From the NCBI GenBank assembly GCA_045639325.1, contig JAZUCU010000024.1, positions 1 through 64,000 of the forward strand: 64,000 nt of DNA. Reading direction: 5' to 3'. The stretch comes from RGIG8244 sp045639325. GTDB lineage: Bacteria > Verrucomicrobiota > Lentisphaeria > Victivallales > UBA1829. The notes under the pieces are model-generated. The model did not search any database. It saw only the letters and a program-made list of their open reading frames with translations, and was not told the DNA's origin. The position numbers and the translations under genes are program-made. This document shows positions 33,451-42,839 of this stretch, one piece after another (the first letter of the stretch is position 1; each line of letters opens with the position of its first letter).

Positions 33451-35801
33451 AGTCTGTTCTCTTTCTACTCCTTCTTTTACAGAGCTTTTATATTGCCGGG
33501 GCAGGGGAATTGCTGCGGAACGGGGCATTGACTCCGGATGCGCAGGGGAATCTGCCCCATTGGAAGCCGCTTGATAAAAAAAGCCGTCTGTTTCTGGAAA
33601 ACGGATATGTCGGCGGCGGTGCATTTGTACCCGGGAAAAAGGCGCCGGATTTTTCATTTTATCAGGAAATTTATTTTGAGAAACCGGATAAATCTCCTGT
33701 TGTATTTCAGGGGGAAAGTCTTGCGTATAACGCCGGTTATGGCGGCGACTATTGTATTTTTGCCGATTTACATTTTACAGACGGCACTGCCCGTTACGCC
33801 GTAAAAGCGAAATGGCGTCCGGGGACTCATGACTGGGAACGGGCTGTAATGTGTTATTATCCGGAAAAGCCGGTCCGGAAGATTGAACTTTCGGTTTTGT
33901 TGCGGAATACCAGCGGTAAGGCTTTATTCCGTAATATCAGTCTCCGTCGTGGCAATCCGGGACCTATGATTTCTTATTATTCCTTTCTTTCCCTTGCGCC
34001 GTTCTCCCGGGAACATTACCGGCTGGATCTTGGATTTTTCGGCATAAAAACTCAATTCAGCGGAAAGTTCCTTGATAAAACAGGAAAGGTCCTTGCTGAA
34101 TTCAAGGGGAAAGGTAAAATTTACCGGAAAGAATTTGCTTTTCCAACTCCGCCCCATGCTCTTGAATTGGTGATGACGGATAAAAATATCACAAAGCAGG
34201 AAAGAATCCAGTTACAGTCCGGGAATCAAAATACAGAAAAGAACAATGTATCTGCACCGGTTGTCTGGTGTGCCAATGCAATGGAAAAGGTCTCCCCTTT
34301 GACGTTGCCCGGGAAGAAACCGGCGCGTCAGATGCTTTTGGAACTTGCCGGCAATGAACGGGAAAGTATGCAGATCGTTGTTACCAACGGAAGCAAGCAG
34401 GAATTGAAGAATGTAACCTGTACGGTTTCCGGCTTTTTTAACAAAGATGGTGTCAAATTCTCCGGTAAAATCGACTTGCGGAGAATCGCATATCGTCCGC
34501 GGACGATTCCTTATGCGACGCATCCGGAACAATTGCCGGAATCGGAATACTGGCTGCCGGATCCACTTCTGCCGATGCGTGCTTTTTCTGTGCCGGGCAG
34601 GGGAAATGCGGGTATCTGGGTGACGGCATACGCACCCGCCGGGACGCCCCATGGAATTTATTCGGGAAATATCAAGGTTGCGGCTGAAGGTAAGGTATTA
34701 GGAAATATCAAAGTACAGATTCGTGTATTCGGTTTTGATTTGCCGCAGACATTCACCTATCGTTCTGCATTTTCTGTGATGGATGGATTTCTGGAGCATT
34801 ATTATCCGGGGCGTTTGCAGGAATTCCGCCGCAAGGCATGGGATATCATGTTGGATCACCGGTTGAATCCGGATGATATTACGCGTACAGAAATGCCGGA
34901 GATTCCGGATTTGCTTTATGCACGGTCGCGCGGGATGAACAGTTTCAATATTCTGCATCTGGTGCCGAAGCCGAAGAAGAAAGTGCTTTGGATGCTCTGG
35001 GCGAAACTTTCTGATTATAACGAAAAACTGTTTGCGGAATTTGCGGAGCGTCTTGACGGATACATTGCAGAATTGGAAAAACATGATCTGAAAAAATATG
35101 GCTATTTCTATGGTTTCGATGAACGGCGTAAAGATGCGTTTGATGCATTGAGCCGGACACGGGCATTTGTCAAAAAACGTTGGAATATTCCGCTCATGTC
35201 GACCTCTGTCATGTTTCAGGAATTGGTGCGTCATCCGGAAAAGAAAGAATATCAAACGACAGACTGGTATTGCCCGTTGACCAATTTTTATCATCCGGGG
35301 CATGCGGAACGTTTACGCAAAAATGGACATCAGGTGTGGACTTATACCTGTTGCGGACCGGAATATCCCTATGTCAACTTTGCGAATCTGGAATATCCTT
35401 TCCTCAATGGACGGCAGATTGCCTGGCAGGTGTATACCCTTGGCGCAGATGGTTTTCTTTACTGGCATGTGAATAACTGGGCAAGAAAAAAGCCCATGTT
35501 CATGTATGAGAAAAACAGTTTTCAGCGTTGGTATCAGCATGATAAATTTGCTATGAATGCTACCGGCGACGGCGAATTGCTTTATCCGGGCATGAATGAT
35601 ATTTATCCCTCAATCCGCCTTGCAAATGTACGTGACGGCAGCGAGGATTATGATTATCTGACCATGCTCCGGGCAAAAAATCCGGCATTGGCAGATAAAT
35701 TGGCAAAAGAAGTCTGCCCGGATAGAAGAAACGGAATCCGGGATTATAAGAAACTTTTGGAAGTCCGCCGAAAAATAGCAGAATATCTGGAAAAGAATTG
35801 A
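33447..35801 (+). CDS. Secreted GH123-like/DUF4091 glycoside hydrolase
   Basis: The 784-aa protein has a clear signal peptide (residues 1-19, LLLLLQSFYIAGAG), a beta-sandwich N-terminal part (20-250), and from about residue 270 the layout of DUF4091/GH123 proteins: a beta-sandwich with LELAGNERESMQIVVT, then a TIM barrel with YGYFYGFDERRKDAF near residue 555 and the terminal LANVRDGSEDYDYLTML. GH123 enzymes are N-acetyl-beta-galactosaminidases using a Asp-Glu pair; here FDER is the candidate. It starts on the stop of the pilin-like gene and precedes a secreted metallophosphoesterase, so the three form an operon for extracellular or periplasmic polymer work. Confidence 0.8.
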   Translation: MKSVLFLLLLLQSFYIAGAGELLRNGALTPDAQGNLPHWKPLDKKSRLFLENGYVGGGAFVPGKKAPDFSFYQEIYFEKPDKSPVVFQGESLAYNAGYGGDYCIFADLHFTDGTARYAVKAKWRPGTHDWERAVMCYYPEKPVRKIELSVLLRNTSGKALFRNISLRRGNPGPMISYYSFLSLAPFSREHYRLDLGFFGIKTQFSGKFLDKTGKVLAEFKGKGKIYRKEFAFPTPPHALELVMTDKNITKQERIQLQSGNQNTEKNNVSAPVVWCANAMEKVSPLTLPGKKPARQMLLELAGNERESMQIVVTNGSKQELKNVTCTVSGFFNKDGVKFSGKIDLRRIAYRPRTIPYATHPEQLPESEYWLPDPLLPMRAFSVPGRGNAGIWVTAYAPAGTPHGIYSGNIKVAAEGKVLGNIKVQIRVFGFDLPQTFTYRSAFSVMDGFLEHYYPGRLQEFRRKAWDIMLDHRLNPDDITRTEMPEIPDLLYARSRGMNSFNILHLVPKPKKKVLWMLWAKLSDYNEKLFAEFAERLDGYIAELEKHDLKKYGYFYGFDERRKDAFDALSRTRAFVKKRWNIPLMSTSVMFQELVRHPEKKEYQTTDWYCPLTNFYHPGHAERLRKNGHQVWTYTCCGPEYPYVNFANLEYPFLNGRQIAWQVYTLGADGFLYWHVNNWARKKPMFMYEKNSFQRWYQHDKFAMNATGDGELLYPGMNDIYPSIRLANVRDGSEDYDYLTMLRAKNPALADKLAKEVCPDRRNGIRDYKKLLEVRRKIAEYLEKN

Positions 35802-35821
35802 TACGAGAAAGGTTTTATATT

Positions 35822-37447
35822 ATGAAAAAAATGTTGTTGCTTTTGAGTTTGATTTTGTCACTCAACCTGTTGGCAGAGGATGGTATCCTGCTGCGGTTCG
35901 GAGCGATTTCCGACAATCACTTTGACCGGAAACGTCCGGAGATGGCGGAACGTACCCGCAAGGCATTTGAGCTTTTTAAAAAGAATAAAGTTGATTTCTT
36001 TGTCGATTGCGGAGACGTGGTGGATACGTATCAGCCGGATATGTTCCAGCTGTGGCGGAAGATTTATCTGGAAGTGTTCGCCGATGAAAAGAGCCGTCCC
36101 GACTTTCTGATGATTCCGGCGGGGCATGACCGGATCGGCACCACATGGAAGCAGGGATACAGCGATTTTGTAAAATACACCGGTTCCGGCAGTGTCAATC
36201 CGGTGAAACAGGTAAAAGGTTATCACTTTGTTTCCATTGCTCAGAAAGAAAATCCGGAAATTCTCAAAAAGAATCTGGCAGTGGCATACGCAGCATCCAA
36301 TGGAAAACCTGTCTTTGTTATCACCCATTATCCGCCCAAGAATACCACCCCCGGCAGTTTCGGAACATCGGGAGATCAGCATTACCGTAATATTCTGGAA
36401 GCTTACCCGCAAGCCATCAGCATTTCCGGTCATACCCATGCAAGTTTGTATGATGAACGTTCCATCTGGCAGGGCAGATTTACAGCGGTCAATGCTGGCT
36501 CATTGGCATATCATGACGTCGGCGGAACCGCGAATCTTGCGACCCGGCATCCGTCTTACGAAGCGTCGATCTGGGATGTTTACAAAGATAAAATCGTAAT
36601 CCGGCGTTTCAATGTGAAAGATGGTTCCGAAGTTGCCGCCGATTTACGTTGGGTAATCGCACTGCCGCATCGGGCGGATCATACACCTTATTCTCCGGAA
36701 AACAGAAAAAAGGCGTTCCCCGTGCCCGGATTCCGTAAAGATGATAAAGGCGTCTACATTGGTAAAAAACATACCTGGAACCGTTGGGGGACGTTGCAAT
36801 TCCCCGCACCGGAACATGTCAATGCGGCAAGCCGGTACCGTCTTGTATTGGAAAAATGCGGCGCGGATGGGAAATTTGCGCATTACGGAATTGTAGATTT
36901 CTTCAGTCCTGCGGTTGCGGGCAAGCCGGTACAGTTCGGTTTTGCGACCGGATATTTGAGTGTGGGCAAATACCGTTATACGCTGACTCCCTTCAATTGT
37001 TTCGGTGTTTCCGGCAAGACCCTGCATGGTGAATTTGCTGTTAAAAAGGTTCCGTGGAAAGAAGTAAAGACCACGCAGACCGGATTGTCCGTTTTCAAAG
37101 GGCGAACAAGCAAGGAGAAAATTGCCGCAGATGCCAATGGTTTTTATGATGTCAAAGGTGATTTCCGTTTGGTCATTCCGGAAGATGTGATTGCCCAGAC
37201 CGTAATGAAAAAGAAAAAACTGCTTGTAGCGTTGAAAGTGGAATGTATCGGCAGCGGCTCCTCATCCGCATTGCGTAATCTTGACGGTAAGGGCTCAATT
37301 GCCACATTGTCAACCGTTTGTTATCGGGCAACGGCACAGGCGCAGCAGTATTCCTTTGTATTCACCAGGACCCATCGGGCTTTGCTGATTCGCGGCGGAG
37401 CACCGGGCAAATACCGTTTCAGCGACATCAAATATTACCTTTATTAA
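35822..37447 (+). CDS. Secreted calcineurin-like metallophosphoesterase with C-terminal beta domains
   Basis: The 541-aa protein has a signal peptide (residues 1-18) followed by a metallophosphoesterase domain: GAISDNHFD (about 26-34), VDCGDVVD (near 62), PAGHDRIG (near 100), ITHYPP (near 165) and SGHTHASLYD (near 205). In the third motif the usual GNHD reads AGHD: the bridging metal ligand Asn is a Gly. Residues after about 300 form beta-rich domains of unknown role. GAGAAAGG lies 8-15 bases before the ATG at 35822. It is the last gene of the pilin-GH123-phosphoesterase unit. Enzyme activity is uncertain because of the missing Asn. Confidence 0.85.
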   Translation: MKKMLLLLSLILSLNLLAEDGILLRFGAISDNHFDRKRPEMAERTRKAFELFKKNKVDFFVDCGDVVDTYQPDMFQLWRKIYLEVFADEKSRPDFLMIPAGHDRIGTTWKQGYSDFVKYTGSGSVNPVKQVKGYHFVSIAQKENPEILKKNLAVAYAASNGKPVFVITHYPPKNTTPGSFGTSGDQHYRNILEAYPQAISISGHTHASLYDERSIWQGRFTAVNAGSLAYHDVGGTANLATRHPSYEASIWDVYKDKIVIRRFNVKDGSEVAADLRWVIALPHRADHTPYSPENRKKAFPVPGFRKDDKGVYIGKKHTWNRWGTLQFPAPEHVNAASRYRLVLEKCGADGKFAHYGIVDFFSPAVAGKPVQFGFATGYLSVGKYRYTLTPFNCFGVSGKTLHGEFAVKKVPWKEVKTTQTGLSVFKGRTSKEKIAADANGFYDVKGDFRLVIPEDVIAQTVMKKKKLLVALKVECIGSGSSSALRNLDGKGSIATLSTVCYRATAQAQQYSFVFTRTHRALLIRGGAPGKYRFSDIKYYLY

Positions 37448-37502
37448 CCTTTTATCGTTTAAAAGGTGTATGAAATTTTTTGAAAAAAATAATAATTCGG
37501 AC

Positions 37503-37531
37503 TTGCAAACTATTTTGTTTTGGTGTATATT
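37503..37531 (+). promoter_or_regulatory. Promoter of the MarR-RND operon
   Basis: TTGCAA at 37503-37508, 17 bp, TATATT at 37526-37531. The palindrome-like TGTACACATGTA at 37545-37556 downstream is a candidate MarR site. Confidence 0.6.
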
Positions 37532-37577
37532 ATATGGATAATGATGTACACATGTAAACAAACTGTATCAGGTGATA

Positions 37578-38057
37578 ATGATGGAAAAGACTCAATCTGT
37601 AGAAACGAAGTTCTGGCAGGATTTGATCCAGGTATCCGATATGATGCGTATTCATACGACCCCGGCTGAATTGGCAAAATGGGGTGATGTGACGATTCGT
37701 CAGATCAAAATTATGAAGACCGTATGGACATTGCAGAATGAGAATCCCGACGGAATTACACTGAAACGCTTGGCGCAGGATTTGAATCTTTCCTCTGCCA
37801 CGATGTCGGAATCGGTTGAAACCCTTGTCCGGAAGAATATGCTGCAGCGTCAGCAGAATCCCCAGGACCGCCGTGAAGTGTTGATTACATTATCCCAATA
37901 CAGCGAAAGTCTTTTCAACGAAGCGGTTCGCCAGATGGATGCTCTTTCCGCACGCATTCTGGCGGATCTGACGGAACAGGAAAAGGTGTTTTTTATTGAA
38001 ACGATGAGTAAAATTTTTGATAAGTTAAAAACGACTGGAAAGGAATCAGTACAATGA
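37578..38057 (+). CDS. MarR-family transcriptional regulator
   Basis: The 159-aa protein has a winged-helix domain with TLKRLAQDLNLSSATMSESVETLVRKNML (recognition helix near residue 75) and the wing QNPQDRREVLITLS, typical of MarR. Such proteins repress efflux genes until a ligand binds. It overlaps the adaptor gene by ATGA and precedes an RND pump, so it probably auto-represses the operon. The start is one of two adjacent ATGs (37578 or 37581); AGG is just upstream. Confidence 0.92.
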   Translation: MMEKTQSVETKFWQDLIQVSDMMRIHTTPAELAKWGDVTIRQIKIMKTVWTLQNENPDGITLKRLAQDLNLSSATMSESVETLVRKNMLQRQQNPQDRREVLITLSQYSESLFNEAVRQMDALSARILADLTEQEKVFFIETMSKIFDKLKTTGKESVQ

Positions 38058-39142
38058 CATCAAAATCAAAATTTATCGCCTTGATCGGCACAGTCGGTAT
38101 GCTTTTGACCGGCAGTGTATTGTCCGCCCAGGGAACACCGGTTGTTCCCGTTGAAGAAGTGAAAGCGGTCAACAGTAAAGGCACAAAACAGTATATCGGG
38201 AAAATGGCATCTATTCATACTGTGACTCTGCGTTTGCGCGTATCCGGTGTATTGGAAAAGCTGTATTGCAAGGAAGGGGATCTGGTCAAACAGGGTGATC
38301 TTCTGATGCAGATCGAAGATACTTTGTACAAGGCACAGCTCGATGCTGCAACAGCCAAAGTCAAACAGTGGGAAGCGGAAGTGGAACATGCAAAAACAAA
38401 CTACAACCGTCAGACCGAACTGTTCGGCGTTGTTGCCAAGAGTGAAATGGATGATGCCCGCCGTGCATTGAAACTGGCAGAAGCTCAGCTGCTCCAGGCG
38501 AATGCTGCTTTGACTGAAGCGAAAACTAATTATTCTTATACCAAAATTTATTCCCCCATTACCGGGATCATCGGTAAAACAACTTATTCCCCCGGTAACT
38601 ACCTGACTCCCTCCAGCGAGGCACTTGGTACGATCGTCAAACATTCCCCCATTTACCTGAAGATGGCGATCAGCGAACCGGACTTCATCAACATGTTCGG
38701 TACCCGCGAAAATCTGAAAAAGAATGCTGTGATCCGTATCCGTACCGCAGACCGCAAAATGTTCGGTGAAACCGGTTATGTCAAACTGGCAGACAACCAG
38801 ATCGATACCTCCACCGGTACTTTGATGCTCTGGTGTGTGTTCGAAAATAAGAACGGCCGTTTGCTGCCCGGAAGTATCGTGGATGCATTTATCAGCCCCA
38901 AAGTGGCACAGAAATTCCCCGCAGTTCCGTCATCCGCCATCATGGTCAGCCGCAATGGTCATGGCGTTTATGTCCTTGGTAAAGATAACAAAGTGCAGTT
39001 CCGCCCTGTTGTGACCGGTGAAAATGTGGATGGTATGCAGCTGATCCGCAGCGGTTTGAAAGTCGGGGAACGGATTATTGCCGACGGTACTCATAAAGTC
39101 CGTCCCGGTATGACTGTTTCTCCTGCACCGGTGAAAAAATAA
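38054..39142 (+). CDS. RND efflux periplasmic adaptor (membrane-fusion protein)
   Basis: The 362-aa protein has a signal peptide (to about residue 25, VLSAQG), a lipoyl/barrel-sandwich segment VSGVLEKLYCKEGDLVKQGDLLMQIED (about 62-90), an alpha-helical hairpin with repeated AxLxxAxA pattern (about 92-160), and a beta-barrel domain ending at residue 360. It joins an inner-membrane RND pump to an outer-membrane channel. There is no lipobox Cys. It follows marR by overlap and precedes the pump gene by 19 bp. Confidence 0.94.
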   Translation: MTSKSKFIALIGTVGMLLTGSVLSAQGTPVVPVEEVKAVNSKGTKQYIGKMASIHTVTLRLRVSGVLEKLYCKEGDLVKQGDLLMQIEDTLYKAQLDAATAKVKQWEAEVEHAKTNYNRQTELFGVVAKSEMDDARRALKLAEAQLLQANAALTEAKTNYSYTKIYSPITGIIGKTTYSPGNYLTPSSEALGTIVKHSPIYLKMAISEPDFINMFGTRENLKKNAVIRIRTADRKMFGETGYVKLADNQIDTSTGTLMLWCVFENKNGRLLPGSIVDAFISPKVAQKFPAVPSSAIMVSRNGHGVYVLGKDNKVQFRPVVTGENVDGMQLIRSGLKVGERIIADGTHKVRPGMTVSPAPVKK

Positions 39143-39161
39143 TCATCGGGAGTAAAGATCT

Positions 39162-42100
39162 ATGTTTTCAAAAATATTTATTGAACGCCCGAAGCTGGCG
39201 ATGGTTATTTCCATCTTCCTGTCTTTTGCGGGTTTGCTTTGTATCCGTTATATTCCGATCGCTGAATATCCGGAAATCGCTCCTCCGACGATCATGGTGA
39301 TCGCCAACTACCCGGGTGCCAGTGCCGGTGAAATTCAGGATACCCTCGCCGCTCCGATCGAATCTGAAGTCAACGGGGTGGAAGACCTGCTGTATTTCAA
39401 CTCGCAATGTAACAACGACGGTTCGTTGATGTTGACTTTGACTTTTGCATCCGGTACGGATGACGATATCGCCATGGTCAACGTGCAGAATGCGGTACGT
39501 CGTGCGGAACCGAAATTACCTGCGGAAGCGACAGCGATCGGGATCAAGATCCTGAAACGTTCTTCCGATATCCTCAGTGTGTATGCGTTCAAAGTGGATA
39601 ACACAAAATCCAAAATGTCGACTGTTGACCTGGGGAATTATCTGCGTATGAATATCCGCGATGAACTGGCACGTATCAACGGGATCAGTCAGGCGGAAAT
39701 CATGGGGGCATCCGACTACTCCATGCGTATCTGGCTGGATCCTATGAAAATGGCATCCCTCGGTGTCACGCCGGATATTGTTGCACAAGCTCTGCGTCAG
39801 CAGAACGTGCAGGCTGCTGCCGGGTCCGTCGGGTCGGAAAACAGTAACGATAGCGTGCAGTTGAAAGTCAATGCGCTCGGACGTCTCAAAACCGTACAGG
39901 AATTTGAAAATGTCATTATCCGTACTACTGCGGAAGGACGTGTTGTTAAATTGCGTGACGTTGCTACTGTTCAGCTTGGTTCCGAAGAGTATGCCTGGGA
40001 CTCCAAAGACAATGGCGAACCGGTCGTGGCTCTTTCTCTGTACCGTCAGTCCGATGCGAACGCCATCGGCGTGGTGGATGCCGCCAATGCAAAATTGAAA
40101 GAATTGTCCAAGTTCTTCCCGGAAGGGGTCTATTATGAAATGGTATACGACCCGACGGATTACATTCGTACCAGTATGAAAGAAGTGGCGGAAACGTTGC
40201 TTCTGACTCTGATTCTGGTGGTTGCCATTACTTATCTGTTCCTCCAGAACTGGCGTGCAACATTGATCCCGACTCTGGCGATTCCGGTCTCTCTGCTTGC
40301 AACCTTTATCTTCCTGTATCCCCTTGGATTCAGTATGAACCTGTTGACCATGTTCGGTTTGATCCTGGTGATCGGGTCTCTGGTGGACGATGCGATCGTT
40401 GTGGTGGAAAATACATTGCGAATCATTGACGATGAAGGATTGTCGCCGAAAGAAGCGGCACTCAAATCCATGAATCAGATCACGGGTGCGATTATCGCTA
40501 CGACACTTGTGACCATTGCGGTTTACGTGCCGATTGCCTTCTATGGCGGTATGGTGGGTACGATTTATATTCAGTTCGCGGTGACAATGTGTATTTCACT
40601 TTCTTTCTCCACATTCAATGCCATGACACTGAGTCCGGCGTTGTGTGCTCTGTTGCTGCGCCCGACCCGCAAGCCGAAAATCGACGTGTTTGCTCCGTTC
40701 AACTGGGCATTGGATGGTTCCAGAAAGATTTATCTTACCTGTACCTCATTCCTGATCAAATGCTGGCCGATCACGATTGTGTTGTTTGCCGGTATCTGTT
40801 ATGCAAATTATCATTTCTTCTCCAACCTCAACTCATCCTTCCTGCCTGATGAAGACAAAGGTGCATTGATGGTCGGTTTGGAACTTCCTCCCGGTGCTAC
40901 ACTTGCCCGTACCCGTCAGGCGACCAATGAATTTTACGAAGCGGTCAAAAATGTCCCCGGCGTAAAAAATGTATTGTGCGTGAACGGTTTCAGCTTTATC
41001 GGCGGTAAGGGGGAAAATATGGGGTTGGCGATCGTCGGTCTGAAAGACTGGGCAGATCGTACTACGCCGGATACGACGATCACAGCAATTCGTGACGAAG
41101 TTGTCAAGCGGACTGCACACATCGGTTCCGCCCGTATCATCGTCATGCAGCCGCCTGCCATCATGGGCTTGGGGAACAGTAATGACGTGACATTCATGTT
41201 GCAGGACCGTGAAGGCAGATCTCCGGAAGATCTGGAAAAAGCAACCTTTATGCTGATGGGATTGCTGAATGATAAAAAACTGTGTCCGGACATCAAAACA
41301 GCTTATTCTTCTTACAATGCCAGTACGCCGCAGTTGTATTTGGATATTGACCGTCAGAAAGCTGAATTGATGGGGATCCCGGTCAGCCGTGTATTCTCTA
41401 CACTTCAGTCTCAGTTGGCATCTCTCTATGTGAACGACTTCAACTTGAACGGATATTCTTTCAAGGTGAAAATGCAGTCTGACGTGTTGGATCGCGGCGG
41501 TATTTCCGACATCGAAAATGTCAGTGTGCAGAATAATGAAGGTAAAATGGTTCCAGTTTCCTCCTTTGCTACACTCCGTTATGTGGTCGGCCCCCGTGTG
41601 ATCGAACGTTTCGACCAGCGCATTTCTGCAAAATTCATGGTTGGCGGTATGCCCGGTGTCAGTTCCGGAGAAGTCATGAACCGTATCCAGCAGGTTGTCG
41701 ACAAAAACCTGAAAGGTTACCAGGTCTGCTGGGTCGACTTGAGTTATCAGGAACGGGGCAACGAAGGTAAAATCGTTATGCTGATGGGCCTTGCGTTGAT
41801 CTTTGCTTATCTGTTCCTTGTCGGTCAGTACGAAAGCTGGACCATGCCGATTTCCGTTATCCTCTCTGTTTCTCTTGCGACATTGGGGGCATTGCTCGGC
41901 TTGTATTATTGTGGTATGTCTCTCTCCATCTATGCACAGCTTGGTTTGGTTATGCTGGTCGGGCTTGCGGGGAAAAACGCTATCCTTATGGCGGAATTCT
42001 CCAAACAGGCCCGTGAAGAAGGTCAGTCCATTTACGATGCGGCACAGAATGGCGGTCGTGTCCGTTACCGTGCGGTGTTGATGACTGCTTACTCCTTCAT

Positions 42101-42293
42101 CATCGGTGTGTTCCCCATGGTGATTGCAACCGGGGCAGGGGCGGGATCCCGTCAGGCGATCGGTATTACCACGTTCTCCGGGATGGTGCTTGCCACATTG
42201 GTTGGTATTATCTTTGTTCCGCCGCTGTACGCCATATTCCAGCGTATGCGTGAACTTGTCAACCCGATGAAGTTTGATAAAAAGAACGATTGA
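39162..42293 (+). CDS. RND multidrug efflux transporter (AcrB/HAE1-like)
   Basis: The 1043-aa protein has the 12-helix layout of AcrB with two large periplasmic loops. The proton-relay residues are visible: the Asp pair in GSLVDDAIVVVEN (near residue 407) and the Lys in GLAGKNAILMAEF (near residue 945). The N-terminus MFSKIFIERPKLAMVISIFLSFAGL is typical of HAE1 pumps. GGGAG is about 10 bases before the ATG. It is the third gene of the marR-adaptor-pump operon. No outer-membrane TolC-type gene follows, so the channel must be encoded elsewhere. Confidence 0.96.
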   Translation: MFSKIFIERPKLAMVISIFLSFAGLLCIRYIPIAEYPEIAPPTIMVIANYPGASAGEIQDTLAAPIESEVNGVEDLLYFNSQCNNDGSLMLTLTFASGTDDDIAMVNVQNAVRRAEPKLPAEATAIGIKILKRSSDILSVYAFKVDNTKSKMSTVDLGNYLRMNIRDELARINGISQAEIMGASDYSMRIWLDPMKMASLGVTPDIVAQALRQQNVQAAAGSVGSENSNDSVQLKVNALGRLKTVQEFENVIIRTTAEGRVVKLRDVATVQLGSEEYAWDSKDNGEPVVALSLYRQSDANAIGVVDAANAKLKELSKFFPEGVYYEMVYDPTDYIRTSMKEVAETLLLTLILVVAITYLFLQNWRATLIPTLAIPVSLLATFIFLYPLGFSMNLLTMFGLILVIGSLVDDAIVVVENTLRIIDDEGLSPKEAALKSMNQITGAIIATTLVTIAVYVPIAFYGGMVGTIYIQFAVTMCISLSFSTFNAMTLSPALCALLLRPTRKPKIDVFAPFNWALDGSRKIYLTCTSFLIKCWPITIVLFAGICYANYHFFSNLNSSFLPDEDKGALMVGLELPPGATLARTRQATNEFYEAVKNVPGVKNVLCVNGFSFIGGKGENMGLAIVGLKDWADRTTPDTTITAIRDEVVKRTAHIGSARIIVMQPPAIMGLGNSNDVTFMLQDREGRSPEDLEKATFMLMGLLNDKKLCPDIKTAYSSYNASTPQLYLDIDRQKAELMGIPVSRVFSTLQSQLASLYVNDFNLNGYSFKVKMQSDVLDRGGISDIENVSVQNNEGKMVPVSSFATLRYVVGPRVIERFDQRISAKFMVGGMPGVSSGEVMNRIQQVVDKNLKGYQVCWVDLSYQERGNEGKIVMLMGLALIFAYLFLVGQYESWTMPISVILSVSLATLGALLGLYYCGMSLSIYAQLGLVMLVGLAGKNAILMAEFSKQAREEGQSIYDAAQNGGRVRYRAVLMTAYSFIIGVFPMVIATGAGAGSRQAIGITTFSGMVLATLVGIIFVPPLYAIFQRMRELVNPMKFDKKND

Positions 42294-42312
42294 ATCAGAA
42301 ATTGATCCATCC

Positions 42313-42338
42313 GGGATACATGTTTCAGCATGTATCCC
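42313..42338 (+). terminator. Intrinsic terminator of the RND operon
   Basis: A perfect 10-bp stem (42313-42322 with 42329-42338), 6-nt loop, and T5 after one G. Confidence 0.93.
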
Positions 42339-42352
42339 GTTTTTCCTTAATC

Positions 42353-42835
42353 ATGCGTGATTTTCAAAAAGAAGCCCTTGAACTGGCTGAAATTATCCTT
42401 GACGGTGGCAAGCCGTTGACTCGTTACCGTTTTTTGACCAGTTCATTCAAGCGGACGTTTTTGCATTATACAAAGAAAACGCCCGGACATTGGACGGATC
42501 CTGCCGGAACATGGTGTGGTTATCCGGATTTGCCCCGTGTCGGGAGCTGTGTATGTCTGGCTTTTATGGCTGGGCATGTTTGTGGATTACCGTGTGAGGA
42601 AACAGATGAACTTGTGATGATGTATCATCAGTTTGCCGGGGCAATGTCGCCCTCTTTTGTGCCGGAAGATGTTTATTATGCCTGGCTTGCTGCAGAAACG
42701 GCACGCTGTATTTATCCTGCGGAATATCATTATGCGCTTCTTGCGGAAAACTGGAAAAAAGGCGCATTATCCTATCCCGCCCCCTCTCTGCGTTGGGCGG
42801 CAATTGTGGAAAAAGTGATCAAGCACAATGGTTGA
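42353..42835 (+). CDS. Hypothetical protein, Trp/Cys-containing
   Basis: The 160-aa protein follows the RND terminator. I do not recognise a family. Visible features are a helical start (MRDFQKEALELAEIIL), a basic-aromatic stretch FKRTFLHYTKK, then WTDPAGTWCGYPDLPRVGSCVCLAFMAGHVCGLPCEE with five cysteines, and a helical C-terminal half. There is no signal peptide. The open frame extends to 42290 but that part is the terminator, so the ATG at 42353 is chosen although no ribosome site is visible. It meets the AraC gene tail to tail, with 4 bp between the stops. Confidence 0.6.
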   Translation: MRDFQKEALELAEIILDGGKPLTRYRFLTSSFKRTFLHYTKKTPGHWTDPAGTWCGYPDLPRVGSCVCLAFMAGHVCGLPCEETDELVMMYHQFAGAMSPSFVPEDVYYAWLAAETARCIYPAEYHYALLAENWKKGALSYPAPSLRWAAIVEKVIKHNG

Positions 42836-42839
42836 TTGA

